Positions 53,532 through 62,660 of a DNA stretch of 64,000 nt are shown in pieces. The notes below the pieces were generated by a model. It did not search any database. It was not told where the DNA came from and saw only the letters and a program-made list of their open reading frames with translations. The stretch is from Mycolicibacterium peregrinum (GTDB lineage: Bacteria; Actinomycetota; Actinomycetes; Mycobacteriales; Mycobacteriaceae). The number at the start of each line of letters is the position of its first letter. Positions within the stretch are counted from its first letter, which is position 1. The stretch covers positions 248,001 to 312,000 of the forward strand of contig NZ_LZSO01000012.1 in the NCBI RefSeq assembly GCF_001665785.1, read 5' to 3'. A program made the translations under genes and the position numbers.

Positions 53532-55568
53532 TCAGAACCGGCCGCCGCCACCGCTGTAGCTGCGGCCCGACGAATGTGACGACCCGCCATAGGAGGTCGG
53601 GCGCCCCATGCCGCGGCCTCCGCCGAACCCGCCCCCGTACCCTCCGCCGAAGCCGCCTCCGAATCCGCCGCCGCCCCCGCGCAGGATGTTGCCGATGAGG
53701 ATGCCGCCGAGCACGGCGCCCATGTCGGAGTTGCCGCCTCCGCCGTACTGGGAGGTGTAGGACCGTTGCGCCGCCCGCACGTCGTCGTTGGCCAGGCCCT
53801 GCGCCTGCGCGGCCAGTGTCGACGCCCCGTTGGCGTGCGCCACCGCCTCGTTGGGATTGTCGCCGCGCTTGGCTTCGGCGGCCTGGAGTTGTCGTTGTGC
53901 CTCGGCCAGCCGGGTGCGGGCCTCCGGTCCGATGCTGCCGCGCCGGGTTTCGATGAAATCCGACACGGCCTTGATCCGGGACTGGGCGGTGAACAGCGCC
54001 TGCTCCAGTGCGCGGGCCAGCCGCTCGGCGGCCTCCTGCTGTTCGTGCACGCCGGCCAGTAGCTGATCGAGCTCGGCGTCGGCCTTGGTCAGCCGGGTGA
54101 ATGTGCCCAGCGGGTCGGCCTTTCCGTTGGCTGTCGCATCATCGGCGGCCTTCTTCGCCGCGTCGCGGGCTGCGGTGAGCCGGTCGGCCTGCGGCGTACC
54201 GGATTGCCCCAGAAGCGAATTCGCCTGGTCGATGCCGGCCTGGATGTCGGTGAGGGCTGCGGGCAGCCCGGCCAGGGCCCGGTTGATGTCGGAAGCTGCA
54301 CTGTCCACGGCATCGAGCAGAGTCCGGGTCTGATCGAGTGCGGACTCGGCTGAGCGCACCGCGTCCACCAGCGCCGTCTGATCGGTCGCAGGCCGGGATA
54401 CCAGGCCGCGGGCCGTGGTGATGTTGCGATCGGCGAACGCCAGCCGCTCCTTGGCGGTGTCCACATTGGTCGCCACCGAAGTCAGTGCGGTGGTGTCGAA
54501 TTGGGTGTGCAGGGCGTCCAGGGTCTGGCGGGACGGGTCGATGCGGGCGGTCAGGTCGACCATCTGCTGGGTCATGCTGTCGAGCCGGGCCGGGGCGTTG
54601 ATCACCAGATCGCGCAACTGTTCGAAGGCCTGGCTCTGGGTGTCCAGCTCACGGTCGGCCCTCGCCGCCGACACCACCACCTGCGTCAGCAGCTGACGTT
54701 GTTGCAGCGGTGTCTCTGGCACGTCGTCATCGAGCGTCTGCCGCACGTTGAATGCCTGGGCCAGCGCGGTTTTCGCATTGGCCAGCGCCGCGCTGAACGG
54801 CTCGGTGCGCTTGGCGCCGAACTCCTCGACAGCCAGTTCGAGCTCGGCCTCACTGGTGCGCACGGCATTGTCGACGTCGACGACGATCGAGCGGGACAGC
54901 TCGTCGAGCGCTTCCAGCGGCACTGATGCCAGCGCGTCGGCGTCGGTCGGATCGACCCGCTTGGCGGCCTCGAACTCGGCATGCCGACGCTTGGCCCGGC
55001 GCCTGCGCGACCACCACCAGAGCAACCCGACCAGCACCAGCACCACGCCGAGGGCGATCAGCATGCCCGGCCACGAGATCCCAGGCCCCGCCGGTGCGGC
55101 GGGAGGATTGGCCTTGAGTCCGTTCGCCGCGGCGATGGCCGCGCCGGCCCAGTCCTCGCGACGCAGGGCGGGTTCCACGCTGTTGCGCCGAATGTCGTCG
55201 GCGCGGGCATTGCCGCCGGGGACCGTGTTCGGCACCTGGAAGGCATACGCCCGCGCTTTAGTGGCGACCGCCAGGAGTGCGTCGTCGTCGCCGAGGTCGC
55301 TGAGCTGAATCGTGCTCTGCGCCCAGCCCGACTGGTTCTGGCCGGAGAAGTCGTCGACGAAAACGACCCACAGCTGAATACGTTTGGTGTCGTACAGCTG
55401 GTCGAGTGCGCGCTCCACGTTGGCACGCTGGGCGGCTGTCAGCGCCCCGGCGTTGTCGGTGAGTTGGGTGGCCAGCCGCAGTGGTGGCTCGGCGGCAGCG
55501 CCGGGCGCAGCAAGCAGGCCGGTGATCAGGATCGCGAGCAGCATGGACAGCAGACGGGCGATACGCAT
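53532..55568 (-). CDS. TPM-domain membrane protein with coiled coil and Gly-rich tail (Rv2345-like)
   Basis: 678 aa from the ATG at 55568; a TTG three codons earlier is possible. Signal peptide MRIARLLSMLLAILITGLLAAPGAAA, then a TPM domain (about 30-155: QLTDNAGALTAAQRANVERALDQLYDTKRIQLWVVFVDDF...), one transmembrane segment ISWPGMLIALGVVLVLVGLLWWW followed by RRRRAKRR, a long cytoplasmic alpha-helical region with many Ala/Gln heptads (about 200-600), and a tail made almost only of Gly/Phe/Tyr/Ser/Arg ending GRSYSGGGGRF. TPM proteins are linked to photosystem repair in plants; bacterial roles are unclear. Confidence 0.85.
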   Translation of the reverse strand: MRIARLLSMLLAILITGLLAAPGAAAEPPLRLATQLTDNAGALTAAQRANVERALDQLYDTKRIQLWVVFVDDFSGQNQSGWAQSTIQLSDLGDDDALLAVATKARAYAFQVPNTVPGGNARADDIRRNSVEPALRREDWAGAAIAAANGLKANPPAAPAGPGISWPGMLIALGVVLVLVGLLWWWSRRRRAKRRHAEFEAAKRVDPTDADALASVPLEALDELSRSIVVDVDNAVRTSEAELELAVEEFGAKRTEPFSAALANAKTALAQAFNVRQTLDDDVPETPLQQRQLLTQVVVSAARADRELDTQSQAFEQLRDLVINAPARLDSMTQQMVDLTARIDPSRQTLDALHTQFDTTALTSVATNVDTAKERLAFADRNITTARGLVSRPATDQTALVDAVRSAESALDQTRTLLDAVDSAASDINRALAGLPAALTDIQAGIDQANSLLGQSGTPQADRLTAARDAAKKAADDATANGKADPLGTFTRLTKADAELDQLLAGVHEQQEAAERLARALEQALFTAQSRIKAVSDFIETRRGSIGPEARTRLAEAQRQLQAAEAKRGDNPNEAVAHANGASTLAAQAQGLANDDVRAAQRSYTSQYGGGGNSDMGAVLGGILIGNILRGGGGGFGGGFGGGYGGGFGGGRGMGRPTSYGGSSHSSGRSYSGGGGRF

Positions 55569-55627
55569 GACCGCCAATCTAGTGCGCTGCGGGGTCGGCG
55601 CGTCGGTTCCTGGCAGACTGTGCGTCG

Positions 55628-56902
55628 GTGAACGGGGATACGCAGGCCGCCTATGACGACTTCGACCGGCAACGTCTGGTGGTCGAGTCGCCCAAGGGTG
55701 CTGCGCTGCCCGGGACCGATACCGAGCACCGCACCGACTTCGCCCGCGATCGGGCGCGCGTGCTGCACAGTGCGGCGCTGCGGCGACTGGCCGACAAGAC
55801 CCAGGTCGTCGGCCCGCGGCACGGTGACACCCCGCGTACCAGGCTGACCCACTCCCTCGAGGTCGCCCAGATCGGCCGCGGGATGGCGATCGGGCTGGGC
55901 TGCGATCCCGACCTGGTGGACCTGGCCGGTCTGGCCCACGACATCGGGCACCCGCCCTACGGGCACAACGGCGAGCGTGCGCTCGACGAGATCGCGAAAC
56001 CGTTCGGCGGTTTCGAGGGCAATGCCCAGAACTTCCGGATCCTCACTCGGTTGGAGCCCAAAGTGCTTGACGCCGAAGGGCGTTCGGCTGGACTCAACCT
56101 GACACGGGCCGCGCTGGACGCGGTGGCGAAGTATCCGTGGCCCAGCTTCGGCACCCGTCGGAAATACGGCTTCTACGACGACGACGCCGCGGCTGCCGAG
56201 TGGGTGCGGGCCGGCGCGCCGCCCGAGCGCCCCTGCCTGGAGGCCCAGGTGATGGACTGGGCCGACGACGTCGCCTACTCGGTGCACGACGTCGAGGACG
56301 GGGTGATCTCCGGGCGCATCGACCTGCGGGTGCTCGGCGATCCCGATGCCGCGTCGTCGCTGGCGGACCTGGGCGCCAAGAACTTTCCCACCGTCACCCA
56401 CGACGAACTGTTGGCCGCCGCCGAGCGGCTGTCACAGGTGCCGGTGGTGGCCGCGGTGGGGCGCTACGACGGGACTGTGGCGTCCTCGGTCGCGCTGAAG
56501 ACGTTGACCAGTGAACTGGTCGGGCGCTTCGCCAATGCGGCGATCACGCAGACCCGGGCCGTCGCCGGCGCCGGACCGCTACGTCGTTTTGATGCCGAGC
56601 TGACCGTCCCGCCGCTGGTGCGCGCCGAGGTGGTGCTGCTCAAGATGCTGGCGCTGCAGTTCATCATGTCCGACCACCGGCACCTGCAGATCCAGGCCGA
56701 TCAGCGCACGCTCATCCACGAGGTCGCCCTGGCGCTGTGGGCGCAGGCCCCGGGCAGCCTGGACCCGCAGTTCGCGCCCGAGTTCGACCTGGCCGCCGAT
56801 GACGGTGCCCGGTTGCGCGTCGTGGTCGACCAGATCGCGTCCTACACCGAGAGCCGGCTCGAACGGGTGCACGAGGCGCGCTCGCCCCGGCCGTTGGGCT
56901 GA
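55628..56902 (+). CDS. dgt: Deoxyguanosinetriphosphate triphosphohydrolase-like protein
   Basis: 424 aa HD-superfamily dNTP triphosphohydrolase. Metal site: [16 protein letters not shown] (His), [19 protein letters not shown] (His-Asp) and the later [16 protein letters not shown] (Asp). N-terminal [25 protein letters not shown] is conserved. Splits dNTPs to deoxynucleosides and triphosphate, helping control dNTP pools. Directly upstream of dnaG in the same direction, as in M. tuberculosis. GTG start. Confidence 0.93.
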   Translation: MNGDTQAAYDDFDRQRLVVESPKGAALPGTDTEHRTDFARDRARVLHSAALRRLADKTQVVGPRHGDTPRTRLTHSLEVAQIGRGMAIGLGCDPDLVDLAGLAHDIGHPPYGHNGERALDEIAKPFGGFEGNAQNFRILTRLEPKVLDAEGRSAGLNLTRAALDAVAKYPWPSFGTRRKYGFYDDDAAAAEWVRAGAPPERPCLEAQVMDWADDVAYSVHDVEDGVISGRIDLRVLGDPDAASSLADLGAKNFPTVTHDELLAAAERLSQVPVVAAVGRYDGTVASSVALKTLTSELVGRFANAAITQTRAVAGAGPLRRFDAELTVPPLVRAEVVLLKMLALQFIMSDHRHLQIQADQRTLIHEVALALWAQAPGSLDPQFAPEFDLAADDGARLRVVVDQIASYTESRLERVHEARSPRPLG

Positions 56903-56952
56903 CTAGGTCCTCGGTGTCGGCAAACCCGTTCGGAGCCGCTTCCGCGCACGCA

Positions 56953-56958
56953 TAGACT
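56953..56958 (+). promoter_or_regulatory. Candidate -10 of dnaG
   Basis: TAGACT fits TANNNT and is 6 bases before the GTG at 56965, so the transcript would begin with the start codon. It also decides the dnaG start. Confidence 0.5.
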
Positions 56959-56964
56959 ATGCCG

Positions 56965-58863
56965 GTGGCCGGCCGGATTTCAGATCGCGATATCGCGGCC
57001 ATTCGTGAAAAGATCCGCATCGAGGATGTGGTCGGCGACTACGTCCAGTTGAGGCGCGCGGGGGCCGACTCGATGAAGGGGCTGTGCCCGTTCCACGACG
57101 AGAAGTCGCCGTCGTTTCACGTGCGGCCGAACCACGGTCACTTCCATTGCTTCGGTTGCGGCGAGGGCGGCGACGTCTACGCCTTCATCCAGAAGATCGA
57201 ACATGTCAGCTTCGTCGAGGCGGTCGAGTTGCTGGCCGACCGGGTCAACTACACCGTCACCTATACCGGCGCATCGACGACCAATGTCCAGCGCGACCGG
57301 GGCAGTCGCAGCCGGTTGCTGGCCGCCAACGCCGCCGCTCAGGAGTTCTACGCCGAGGCGCTGACCTCCGACGAGGCAGCGGAGGCACGCAAATACCTGA
57401 CCGAGCGCAACTTCGACGCCGCCGCGGCCGCCCAGTTCGGGTGCGGATTCGCGCCGTCTGGATGGGACACGCTGACAAAGCACCTGCTGCGCAAAGGTTT
57501 TGAGTTCAAGGAGCTGGAAGCCGCCGGGCTGAGCCGCGAGGGCAAGCGCGGGCCGATGGACCGGTTCCATCGCCGGCTGCTGTGGCCGATCCGGGTGTCC
57601 TCGGGCGAGACCATCGGCTTCGGCGCGCGCCGACTGTTCGACGACGACCAGAACCAGGCCAAGTACGTCAATACTCCCGAGACGGTGCTCTACAAGAAGT
57701 CGCAGGTGCTGTTCGGGCTCGACCGCGCCAAGCGCGACATCGCCAAGGGGCATCAGGCCGTCGTCGTCGAGGGCTACACCGATGTGATGGCCATGCATAT
57801 GGCCGGGGTGACCACCGCGGTGGCCTCCTGCGGCACCGCCTTCGGCGAGCAGCACCTGTCGATGCTGCGCCGGCTGATGATGGACGACAACTTCTTCCGC
57901 GGCGAGCTGATCTACGTGTTCGACGGCGACGCCGCCGGCCAGGCCGCCGCGGTGAAAGCGTTCGAGGGCGAGCAGAACCTGTCCGGACAGTCGTTCGTGG
58001 CCGTGGCGCCCGACGGGATGGATCCGTGTGATCTGCGACTGCGCTCCGGCGACGGCGCCGTGCGCGATCTGGTCGCGCGACGAACCCCGTTGTTCGAGTT
58101 CGTGATTCGCAGCGCACTGGCCGAACATGACTTGGACAGCGCGGAGGGCCGGGTGGCGGCGCTGCGGCGTTGCGTACCGATAGCGGCCCGCATCAAGGAC
58201 CAGACCCTGCGCGACGAGTACGCCAGGCAGCTGGCCGGCTGGGTCGGTTGGGACAACGTCGCGCAGGTGATCGGCCGGGTGCGGGAGGAAGCCAGCGGCG
58301 GCCGCAAGGATTCGCGGCGTCAGCCTGCGCGGCAACAGGCAAGACCCGCGGCGGCTCCCGTGTCGCGCCCCAATCCGACCGATCCGACGCTGTGGCCGCA
58401 GCGCGAGGCCCTCAAGGCTGCCCTGCAGTATCCGGCGATCGCCGGGCCGGTGTTCGACTCGCTGACCGTCGAGAGCTTCACCCATCCGGGGTACGCCGCG
58501 GTGCGTTCGGCGATCGAGACGGCCGGCGGCGTGGCGTCGGGCAAATCGGGGGCCCAGTGGATCGAGGCTGCTCGTGAGCAGACCACGTCCCCGGCGGCAG
58601 CCAGCCTGGTCAACGAACTGGGCGTCGAGGCCATCAACGTCGAGGACGACGAGCACCTGCCGCGCTACATCAGCAGTGTGCTGGCCCGCCTGCAGGAAGT
58701 CTGGGTCGGCCGCCAGATCGCCGAGGTGAAGTCCAAACTGCAGCGCATGTCGCCGGTGGAGCAGGGAGACGAATATCACGCCCTGTTCGGTGACCTGGTG
58801 GCCATGGAGTCCTACCGGCGCAGCCTGCTCGAGCAGGCCAGTGGCGACGACCTCACTGCGTGA
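56965..58863 (+). CDS. dnaG: DNA primase DnaG
   Basis: 632 aa primase that makes RNA primers for replication. CHC2 zinc finger CPFHDEKSPSFHV...HFHCFGCGEGG near 37-62; TOPRIM motifs VVVEGYTDVMAMHMAG and YVFDGDAAGQAAAVKAF; C-terminal helicase-binding domain ending QASGDDLTA. The GTG at 56965 is preferred over the ATG at 56959 because it matches the M. tuberculosis start (xGRISDRDIAAIREK) and lies 6 bases after the -10-like TAGACT (56953-56958), giving a leaderless mRNA; that hexamer abuts the ATG, which would then be outside the transcript. Confidence 0.95.
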   Translation: MAGRISDRDIAAIREKIRIEDVVGDYVQLRRAGADSMKGLCPFHDEKSPSFHVRPNHGHFHCFGCGEGGDVYAFIQKIEHVSFVEAVELLADRVNYTVTYTGASTTNVQRDRGSRSRLLAANAAAQEFYAEALTSDEAAEARKYLTERNFDAAAAAQFGCGFAPSGWDTLTKHLLRKGFEFKELEAAGLSREGKRGPMDRFHRRLLWPIRVSSGETIGFGARRLFDDDQNQAKYVNTPETVLYKKSQVLFGLDRAKRDIAKGHQAVVVEGYTDVMAMHMAGVTTAVASCGTAFGEQHLSMLRRLMMDDNFFRGELIYVFDGDAAGQAAAVKAFEGEQNLSGQSFVAVAPDGMDPCDLRLRSGDGAVRDLVARRTPLFEFVIRSALAEHDLDSAEGRVAALRRCVPIAARIKDQTLRDEYARQLAGWVGWDNVAQVIGRVREEASGGRKDSRRQPARQQARPAAAPVSRPNPTDPTLWPQREALKAALQYPAIAGPVFDSLTVESFTHPGYAAVRSAIETAGGVASGKSGAQWIEAAREQTTSPAAASLVNELGVEAINVEDDEHLPRYISSVLARLQEVWVGRQIAEVKSKLQRMSPVEQGDEYHALFGDLVAMESYRRSLLEQASGDDLTA

Positions 58864-58925
58864 TCGGACACATCGCGATAGGGTGAGGTGAAGTCGGGCA
58901 TCTTCAGGCGAGAGAGGCAGACCTG

Positions 58926-59222
58926 GTGACATTGTTCAGCACGCGGACGCGACGGTTGGTCGCAGTTGGCGCATTTGCGCTGGCCACGGGGGCCGCGGCG
59001 GCAGCCCCGGCGTTCGTCGCGACATCCGCATCCGGTTCCGAGGTCACAGCCCAGCCCGCCTGCCTGGCTTGGTTCGGCAACAAAGAGGACGGCAAGTGCC
59101 TGTCCTACTCCAATGGCATGCCCGCCAACATCGGCACGCCGTGGGTCGGCACCGGCGGCAACGGCGGGTTCGTCACCGGGCCGCTGCTGCCCGGAACGTC
59201 GATCAATCAGGGGATCGGCTAG
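58926..59222 (+). CDS. Small secreted protein with one cysteine pair
   Basis: 98 aa from a GTG. A Sec-type signal peptide covers about residues 1-34 (basic TRTRR, hydrophobic LVAVGAFALATGAAAAAPAFVATSASG). The mature part has two cysteines (QPACLAWFGNKEDGKCLSYSNG), probably one disulfide, followed by a Gly/Pro-rich tail (PWVGTGGNGGFVTGPLLPGTS). I do not recognise a family. Its TAG overlaps the stop of the convergent gene as CTAG. Confidence 0.72.
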   Translation: MTLFSTRTRRLVAVGAFALATGAAAAAPAFVATSASGSEVTAQPACLAWFGNKEDGKCLSYSNGMPANIGTPWVGTGGNGGFVTGPLLPGTSINQGIG

Positions 59223-59491
59223 CCCCTACCAGCTACTTTTCTTGCCGAACCGTCGGTGCTCTCCTTTGGGGCGAGCACCGACGTTTCTGCGTCTATGGGG
59301 GTCAGGGTGAGGAACTGCGGATCCGGAGACACCTGCTTGGCGATCTTGCGTCGCCCGGCGTCGATCACCGCCTTGGTGGCCGGATTGGCCGTCACCGCGC
59401 GGTAGGTACTGGCGATCTGCTCATAGCGACGTCGCCCGGCCTTGGCGCCCAGGACGTAGCCGACGGCGATCACGGCGGCATAGCGGATCAC
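59219..59491 (-). CDS. Conserved mycobacterial protein (Rv2342-like)
   Basis: 90 aa. The GTG at 59491 is chosen because GGGAGG precedes it at 6 bases and the product then begins VIRYAAVIAVGYVLGAKAGRRRYEQI, a block well known from short actinobacterial proteins. The N-terminus is a weak hydrophobic segment followed by basic residues, so it may associate with the membrane as a small tail-in protein. Function unknown. Convergent with the small secreted protein. Confidence 0.8.
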   Translation of the reverse strand: MIRYAAVIAVGYVLGAKAGRRRYEQIASTYRAVTANPATKAVIDAGRRKIAKQVSPDPQFLTLTPIDAETSVLAPKESTDGSARKVAGRG

Positions 59492-59610
59492 TGAATTCCT
59501 CCCAAAGTGACGTGCCCCCCAGAGAACCAACGTGCGCCCTCCATCCTGCCTCACCGCCGCCCCGGCGCGCCCGTCTGGGAGCGAGTTGGCGGCAGCGGCG
59601 GTCCGTGCGC

Positions 59611-59616
59611 TAGAGT
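59611..59616 (+). promoter_or_regulatory. Candidate -10 of tRNA-Asn
   Basis: TAGAGT, 34 bases before the mature tRNA 5' end, with a TTGGCG 19 bases upstream (59586-59591) as a possible -35. Confidence 0.4.
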
Positions 59617-59650
59617 CAACGCTCGGCCGCGGAGCTTCCGCGGAAGGTAG

Positions 59651-59723
59651 TCCCCTGTAGCTCAATTGGCAGAGCTCCCGACTGTTAATCGGGCGGTTAT
59701 TGGTTCGAGTCCAATCGGGGGAG
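59651..59723 (+). tRNA. asnT: tRNA-Asn (anticodon GUU)
   Basis: 73-base cloverleaf. Acceptor arms 59651-59657 (TCCCCTG) and 59716-59722 (CGGGGGA) pair, with one T-G wobble. Anticodon stem CCCGA/TCGGG (59677-59681, 59689-59693) encloses the loop CTGTTAA with anticodon GTT at 59684-59686. T arm ATTGG-TTCGAGT-CCAAT. Discriminator G at 59723; the genome does not encode the full CCA. Confidence 0.96.
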
Positions 59724-59736
59724 CAAGTTCTCCAAA

Positions 59737-59756
59737 CCCCAGTCCTAGGACTGGGG
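59737..59756. terminator. Perfect 20-bp palindrome, probable bidirectional terminator
   Basis: CCCCAGTCCTAGGACTGGGG is its own reverse complement. It lies 13 bases after tRNA-Asn and contains the TAG stop (59747-59745) of the convergent gene, so one hairpin could end both transcripts. No U-run follows, as is common in mycobacteria. Confidence 0.65.
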
Positions 59757-60059
59757 CCGGGTCTGGGCCTGACGGGCCGCCTGGGTAAGTGCCTCCACCA
59801 GTGGATTGGACGCCGACGCGAGAGCTTTCCGCTCCTCTTCGGACAGTTGGTAGAACGTCCACACGCCCCAAGCCGCCGGCCGTACGTACACCGTCACCTG
59901 TTGCCGGTTGTTGGCCAACACCGCCGGGACAGGGACCGCACGATCGAGGGTGGCCGCGCTGGACATCTCCTCGGCGAGCTGTTGGACGTTGACTGATTCC
60001 TGCAGTTGGTACAGGACGGCCTTGTTGGCAGGGCCTTCCATGGCGAGGAACCAAGCCAT
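59745..60059 (-). CDS. Small conserved actinobacterial protein, unknown function
   Basis: 104 aa from the ATG at 60059, which has AAGGAG 7 bases upstream; the frame is open further 5' but without a ribosome site. Sequence MAWFLAMEGPANKAVLYQLQE, QQLAEEMSSAATLDRAVPVPAVLANNRQQVTVYVRPAAWGVWTFYQL then a charged helix LSEEERKAL. No signal peptide, membrane span or known motif. It is convergent with tRNA-Asn and ends inside the palindromic terminator. Confidence 0.72.
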   Translation of the reverse strand: MAWFLAMEGPANKAVLYQLQESVNVQQLAEEMSSAATLDRAVPVPAVLANNRQQVTVYVRPAAWGVWTFYQLSEEERKALASASNPLVEALTQAARQAQTRPQS

Positions 60060-60194
60060 CTGTGTCTCCTTGGGTAAATGTTCGTGAGCGGTGGTCCGCC
60101 GTCGGATCGCCGGTCGGATCGCAAACAGTGTCACCTATCGACGCGCCGTCGTCAGCCCACTCGCTCAGCCGCGTTGATTCGCTACCCTCGGGGT

Positions 60195-60686
60195 GTGTAC
60201 CCACGGCTGATCGCCATCGTCGCCTTCATCGGTCTCCTCGCGGTTGGTTGCGGCTGGAAACCGTCATCCGCGCCGCCTCCGAAGCCCGACACCTGCGCAC
60301 CGACCGACGGCCCCAGCGCCGACGCGGTCACCGATCAGATCGCCAAACTGCCTGCCCCCGAAGCGGGCAGGCAGTGGACGCAGATCGGCTCCGGTCACAC
60401 GAGCAATTGCCGGCTGTACTGGGTCCAGGTGGGCCAGACCAACCCCGAGCCCAACAGCACCGGGCAACTGCTGTTCTTCGACCGGCAGACCCCGCTCGGT
60501 CCGGCCACCCCGGAACCCCGCCCCTACATCAACGTGGTCACCAATGCCGATGACACGGTCGTGGTGAACTACCAGTGGCAGCAGGGCCATGATTCGCCCA
60601 CCGCGCCGACCGGCATCGCCACCGTGCGGTTCCGGATCGGGGACGACGGCAAACTGGTTGCCGTCGACCCGATTCCGAAGCCCTGA
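60195..60686 (+). CDS. Lipoprotein, LppP/LprE-like
   Basis: 163 aa from the GTG at 60195. Type II signal peptide YPRLIAIVAFIGLLAVGCG with the lipobox LAVGC (Cys near 20). Mature part: PPPKPDTCAPTDGPSADAVTDQIAKLP..., then SNCRLYWVQVGQTNPEPNSTGQLLFFDRQTPLG and VNYQWQQGHDSPTAPTGIATVRFRIGDDG. The composition and spacing recall the LppP/LprE family of mycobacterial lipoproteins. Function unknown. Six bases before the convergent acyl-CoA dehydrogenase stop. Confidence 0.75.
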   Translation: MYPRLIAIVAFIGLLAVGCGWKPSSAPPPKPDTCAPTDGPSADAVTDQIAKLPAPEAGRQWTQIGSGHTSNCRLYWVQVGQTNPEPNSTGQLLFFDRQTPLGPATPEPRPYINVVTNADDTVVVNYQWQQGHDSPTAPTGIATVRFRIGDDGKLVAVDPIPKP

Positions 60687-60692
60687 GGCGCC

Positions 60693-62615
60693 TCAGCCGT
60701 TGAGCAGCTCGGCGGGGTCGAGCATCGCCGCGTAACGCAGCTGCTCCGGGATACCGAACCCGTCGACGAGGATTTCGATGTGCGGGCGCAGCGAGCGGCA
60801 GCGCTCGTTGATGCCCCGCGTGACGGCCTTGGCGCGTTCGGTGGACAGGTAGCGGTGTTCGATGAACCAGGCCTTGTCGTCCTCGATCACCGACAGCGCG
60901 TACAGGTCACAGACATCGTCGAGGAGTTCGCGGGCGGTGTCGTCCTCGCAGGCATCGATGCCGGCCACGAACGCCTCCAGGATGACCCGGTCGATGTGCG
61001 CCTGCGCAGCGTGCAGCACGTGGTCCTGTACGGCGTTGAACGCGTCGAACGCCGACATCTCCTTGGACTTGCCCTGTAGGCGCCGCGCCACCGAGGCCAG
61101 CATGTACTCCTCGCGATCCTCGAACATCTTGACCTGGGTACCGCGGTTGAACAGGCTGCCTTCCTCCTCGTTGTCCTGGCGCGTGTCCAGGACGGTCTGG
61201 ATGATGGTCTCGGCGGCCGTGCGTTTCAGTACCCGCTCGCCGGCGTAGTTGGCCGCGAACCGGACCCATTCGACCGGGCTCATGCCTTTGATGTCGTCGG
61301 CGTAGGCGGTCAGCAGTTCCTTGGCGACCAACTGCGTGAGTACGTGGTTGTCGCCCTCGAAGGTGGTGAACACGTCGGTGTCGGCGCGCAGGGCGATCAG
61401 CCGGTTCTCGGCGAGATAGCCTGCACCGCCGCAGGCTTCACGGGCTTCCTGGATGGCGCGACTGGCATGCCAGGTGTTGGCGGCCTTCAGACCGGCCGCG
61501 CGGGCCTCCAGTTCGCGTTGCTCCTCGGCGTCGGGGTCGTCCGAGGTCTGCAGCTCATGGCATTTGGCCACCAGTTCGTTCTGGGCGAACTGCAAGGCGT
61601 AGGACTTGGCGATCAGCGGCAACAGTCGGCGCTGGTGCACGAGGTAGTCCATGATGAGGACTTCCTCGGTGCTCTTGGGGGCTTCGAACTGCCTGCGTTC
61701 GAGCGCGTATCGGGTGGCGATGTCCAGTGCCACCCGCCCCGCCGCGGCGGCACTGCCACCGACGGTGACCCGGCCTCGGATCAGCGTGCCCAGCATCGTG
61801 AAGAATCGCCGGCCCGGGTTCTCGATCGGTGAGGTATAGGTGCCGTCGGGAGCGACGTCGGCGTAACGGTTGAGCAGGTTCTCCCGCGGGACCCGTACGT
61901 GGTCGAACACGATGCGGCCGTTGTCGACGCCCGGTAGCCCGCCCTTGTAATGACAGTCCGACGTGGTCACCCCGGGCAGATCGTTGCCCTCGTCGTCGCG
62001 GATCGGCACCACGAAACAATGCACGCCGTGGCCCTCGCCGTCCGGAGTGATCAACTGCGCGAAAACAGTTGCCACGCGGGCGGTTTCGGCGGCCCCACCG
62101 ATGTAGTCCTTGCGTGCGGTGGGCGTGGGGGAGTCGATGACGAATTCCTCGGTCGCCGGGTCGTAGGTGGCGGTGGTCTCCAGCGACTGCACGTCGCTGC
62201 CGTGGCCGGTTTCGGTCATCGCGAAACAACCCAATAGGTCAAGGTCGATCAGTGGTCGGACGTAGGCCTTGTGGTGGCGTTCGGTGCCCAGGTTCTCGAT
62301 GGCGCCGCCGAACAGGCCCCACTGGACCCCGGCCTTGACCATCAGGGAAAGGTCGCTCATGGCCAGCATCTCGATCTGGGTGATGGCGGCGCCGACGTCG
62401 CCGTTGCCGCCGTGTTCCTTGCGGAAGCCGTCCTCAGCAGCCCCGGCGGCAGCCATGATCTTGAGCTGCTCACCCACCTTGGCCCGGGCGATCACCGTGT
62501 TAGGGGTGTAGTGCGGTCGGAAGATCTCGTCGGACAACCTGGCCCGCATGGCGTTTTTTACGTCGCGCCAGCGGCCGTCCAGCGCATTTCGCAGATGTTC
62601 GGCAGTGGAGGTCAT
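60693..62615 (-). CDS. Acyl-CoA dehydrogenase / acyl-CoA oxidase-like flavoprotein
   Basis: 640 aa; ATG at 62615 (MTSTAEHLRNAL) chosen because the open frame upstream runs through the divergent transporter promoter. N-terminal helical domain, then the FAD/substrate core CFAMTETGHGSDVQSLETTATYD and GRVTVGGSAAAAGRVALDIATRYALERRQF, and CGGAGYLAENRLIALRADTDVFTTFEGDNHVLTQLVAKELL with the catalytic glutamate region. The C-terminal 200 residues form an extra helical domain as in peroxisomal acyl-CoA oxidases. Catalyses alpha,beta-dehydrogenation of acyl-CoA; chain-length preference unknown. Confidence 0.88.
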   Translation of the reverse strand: MTSTAEHLRNALDGRWRDVKNAMRARLSDEIFRPHYTPNTVIARAKVGEQLKIMAAAGAAEDGFRKEHGGNGDVGAAITQIEMLAMSDLSLMVKAGVQWGLFGGAIENLGTERHHKAYVRPLIDLDLLGCFAMTETGHGSDVQSLETTATYDPATEEFVIDSPTPTARKDYIGGAAETARVATVFAQLITPDGEGHGVHCFVVPIRDDEGNDLPGVTTSDCHYKGGLPGVDNGRIVFDHVRVPRENLLNRYADVAPDGTYTSPIENPGRRFFTMLGTLIRGRVTVGGSAAAAGRVALDIATRYALERRQFEAPKSTEEVLIMDYLVHQRRLLPLIAKSYALQFAQNELVAKCHELQTSDDPDAEEQRELEARAAGLKAANTWHASRAIQEAREACGGAGYLAENRLIALRADTDVFTTFEGDNHVLTQLVAKELLTAYADDIKGMSPVEWVRFAANYAGERVLKRTAAETIIQTVLDTRQDNEEEGSLFNRGTQVKMFEDREEYMLASVARRLQGKSKEMSAFDAFNAVQDHVLHAAQAHIDRVILEAFVAGIDACEDDTARELLDDVCDLYALSVIEDDKAWFIEHRYLSTERAKAVTRGINERCRSLRPHIEILVDGFGIPEQLRYAAMLDPAELLNG

Positions 62616-62660
62616 ATCCCGACCGTACGTGCGTGGCGGCCCGGGCGCGGCGGTTGGAAC

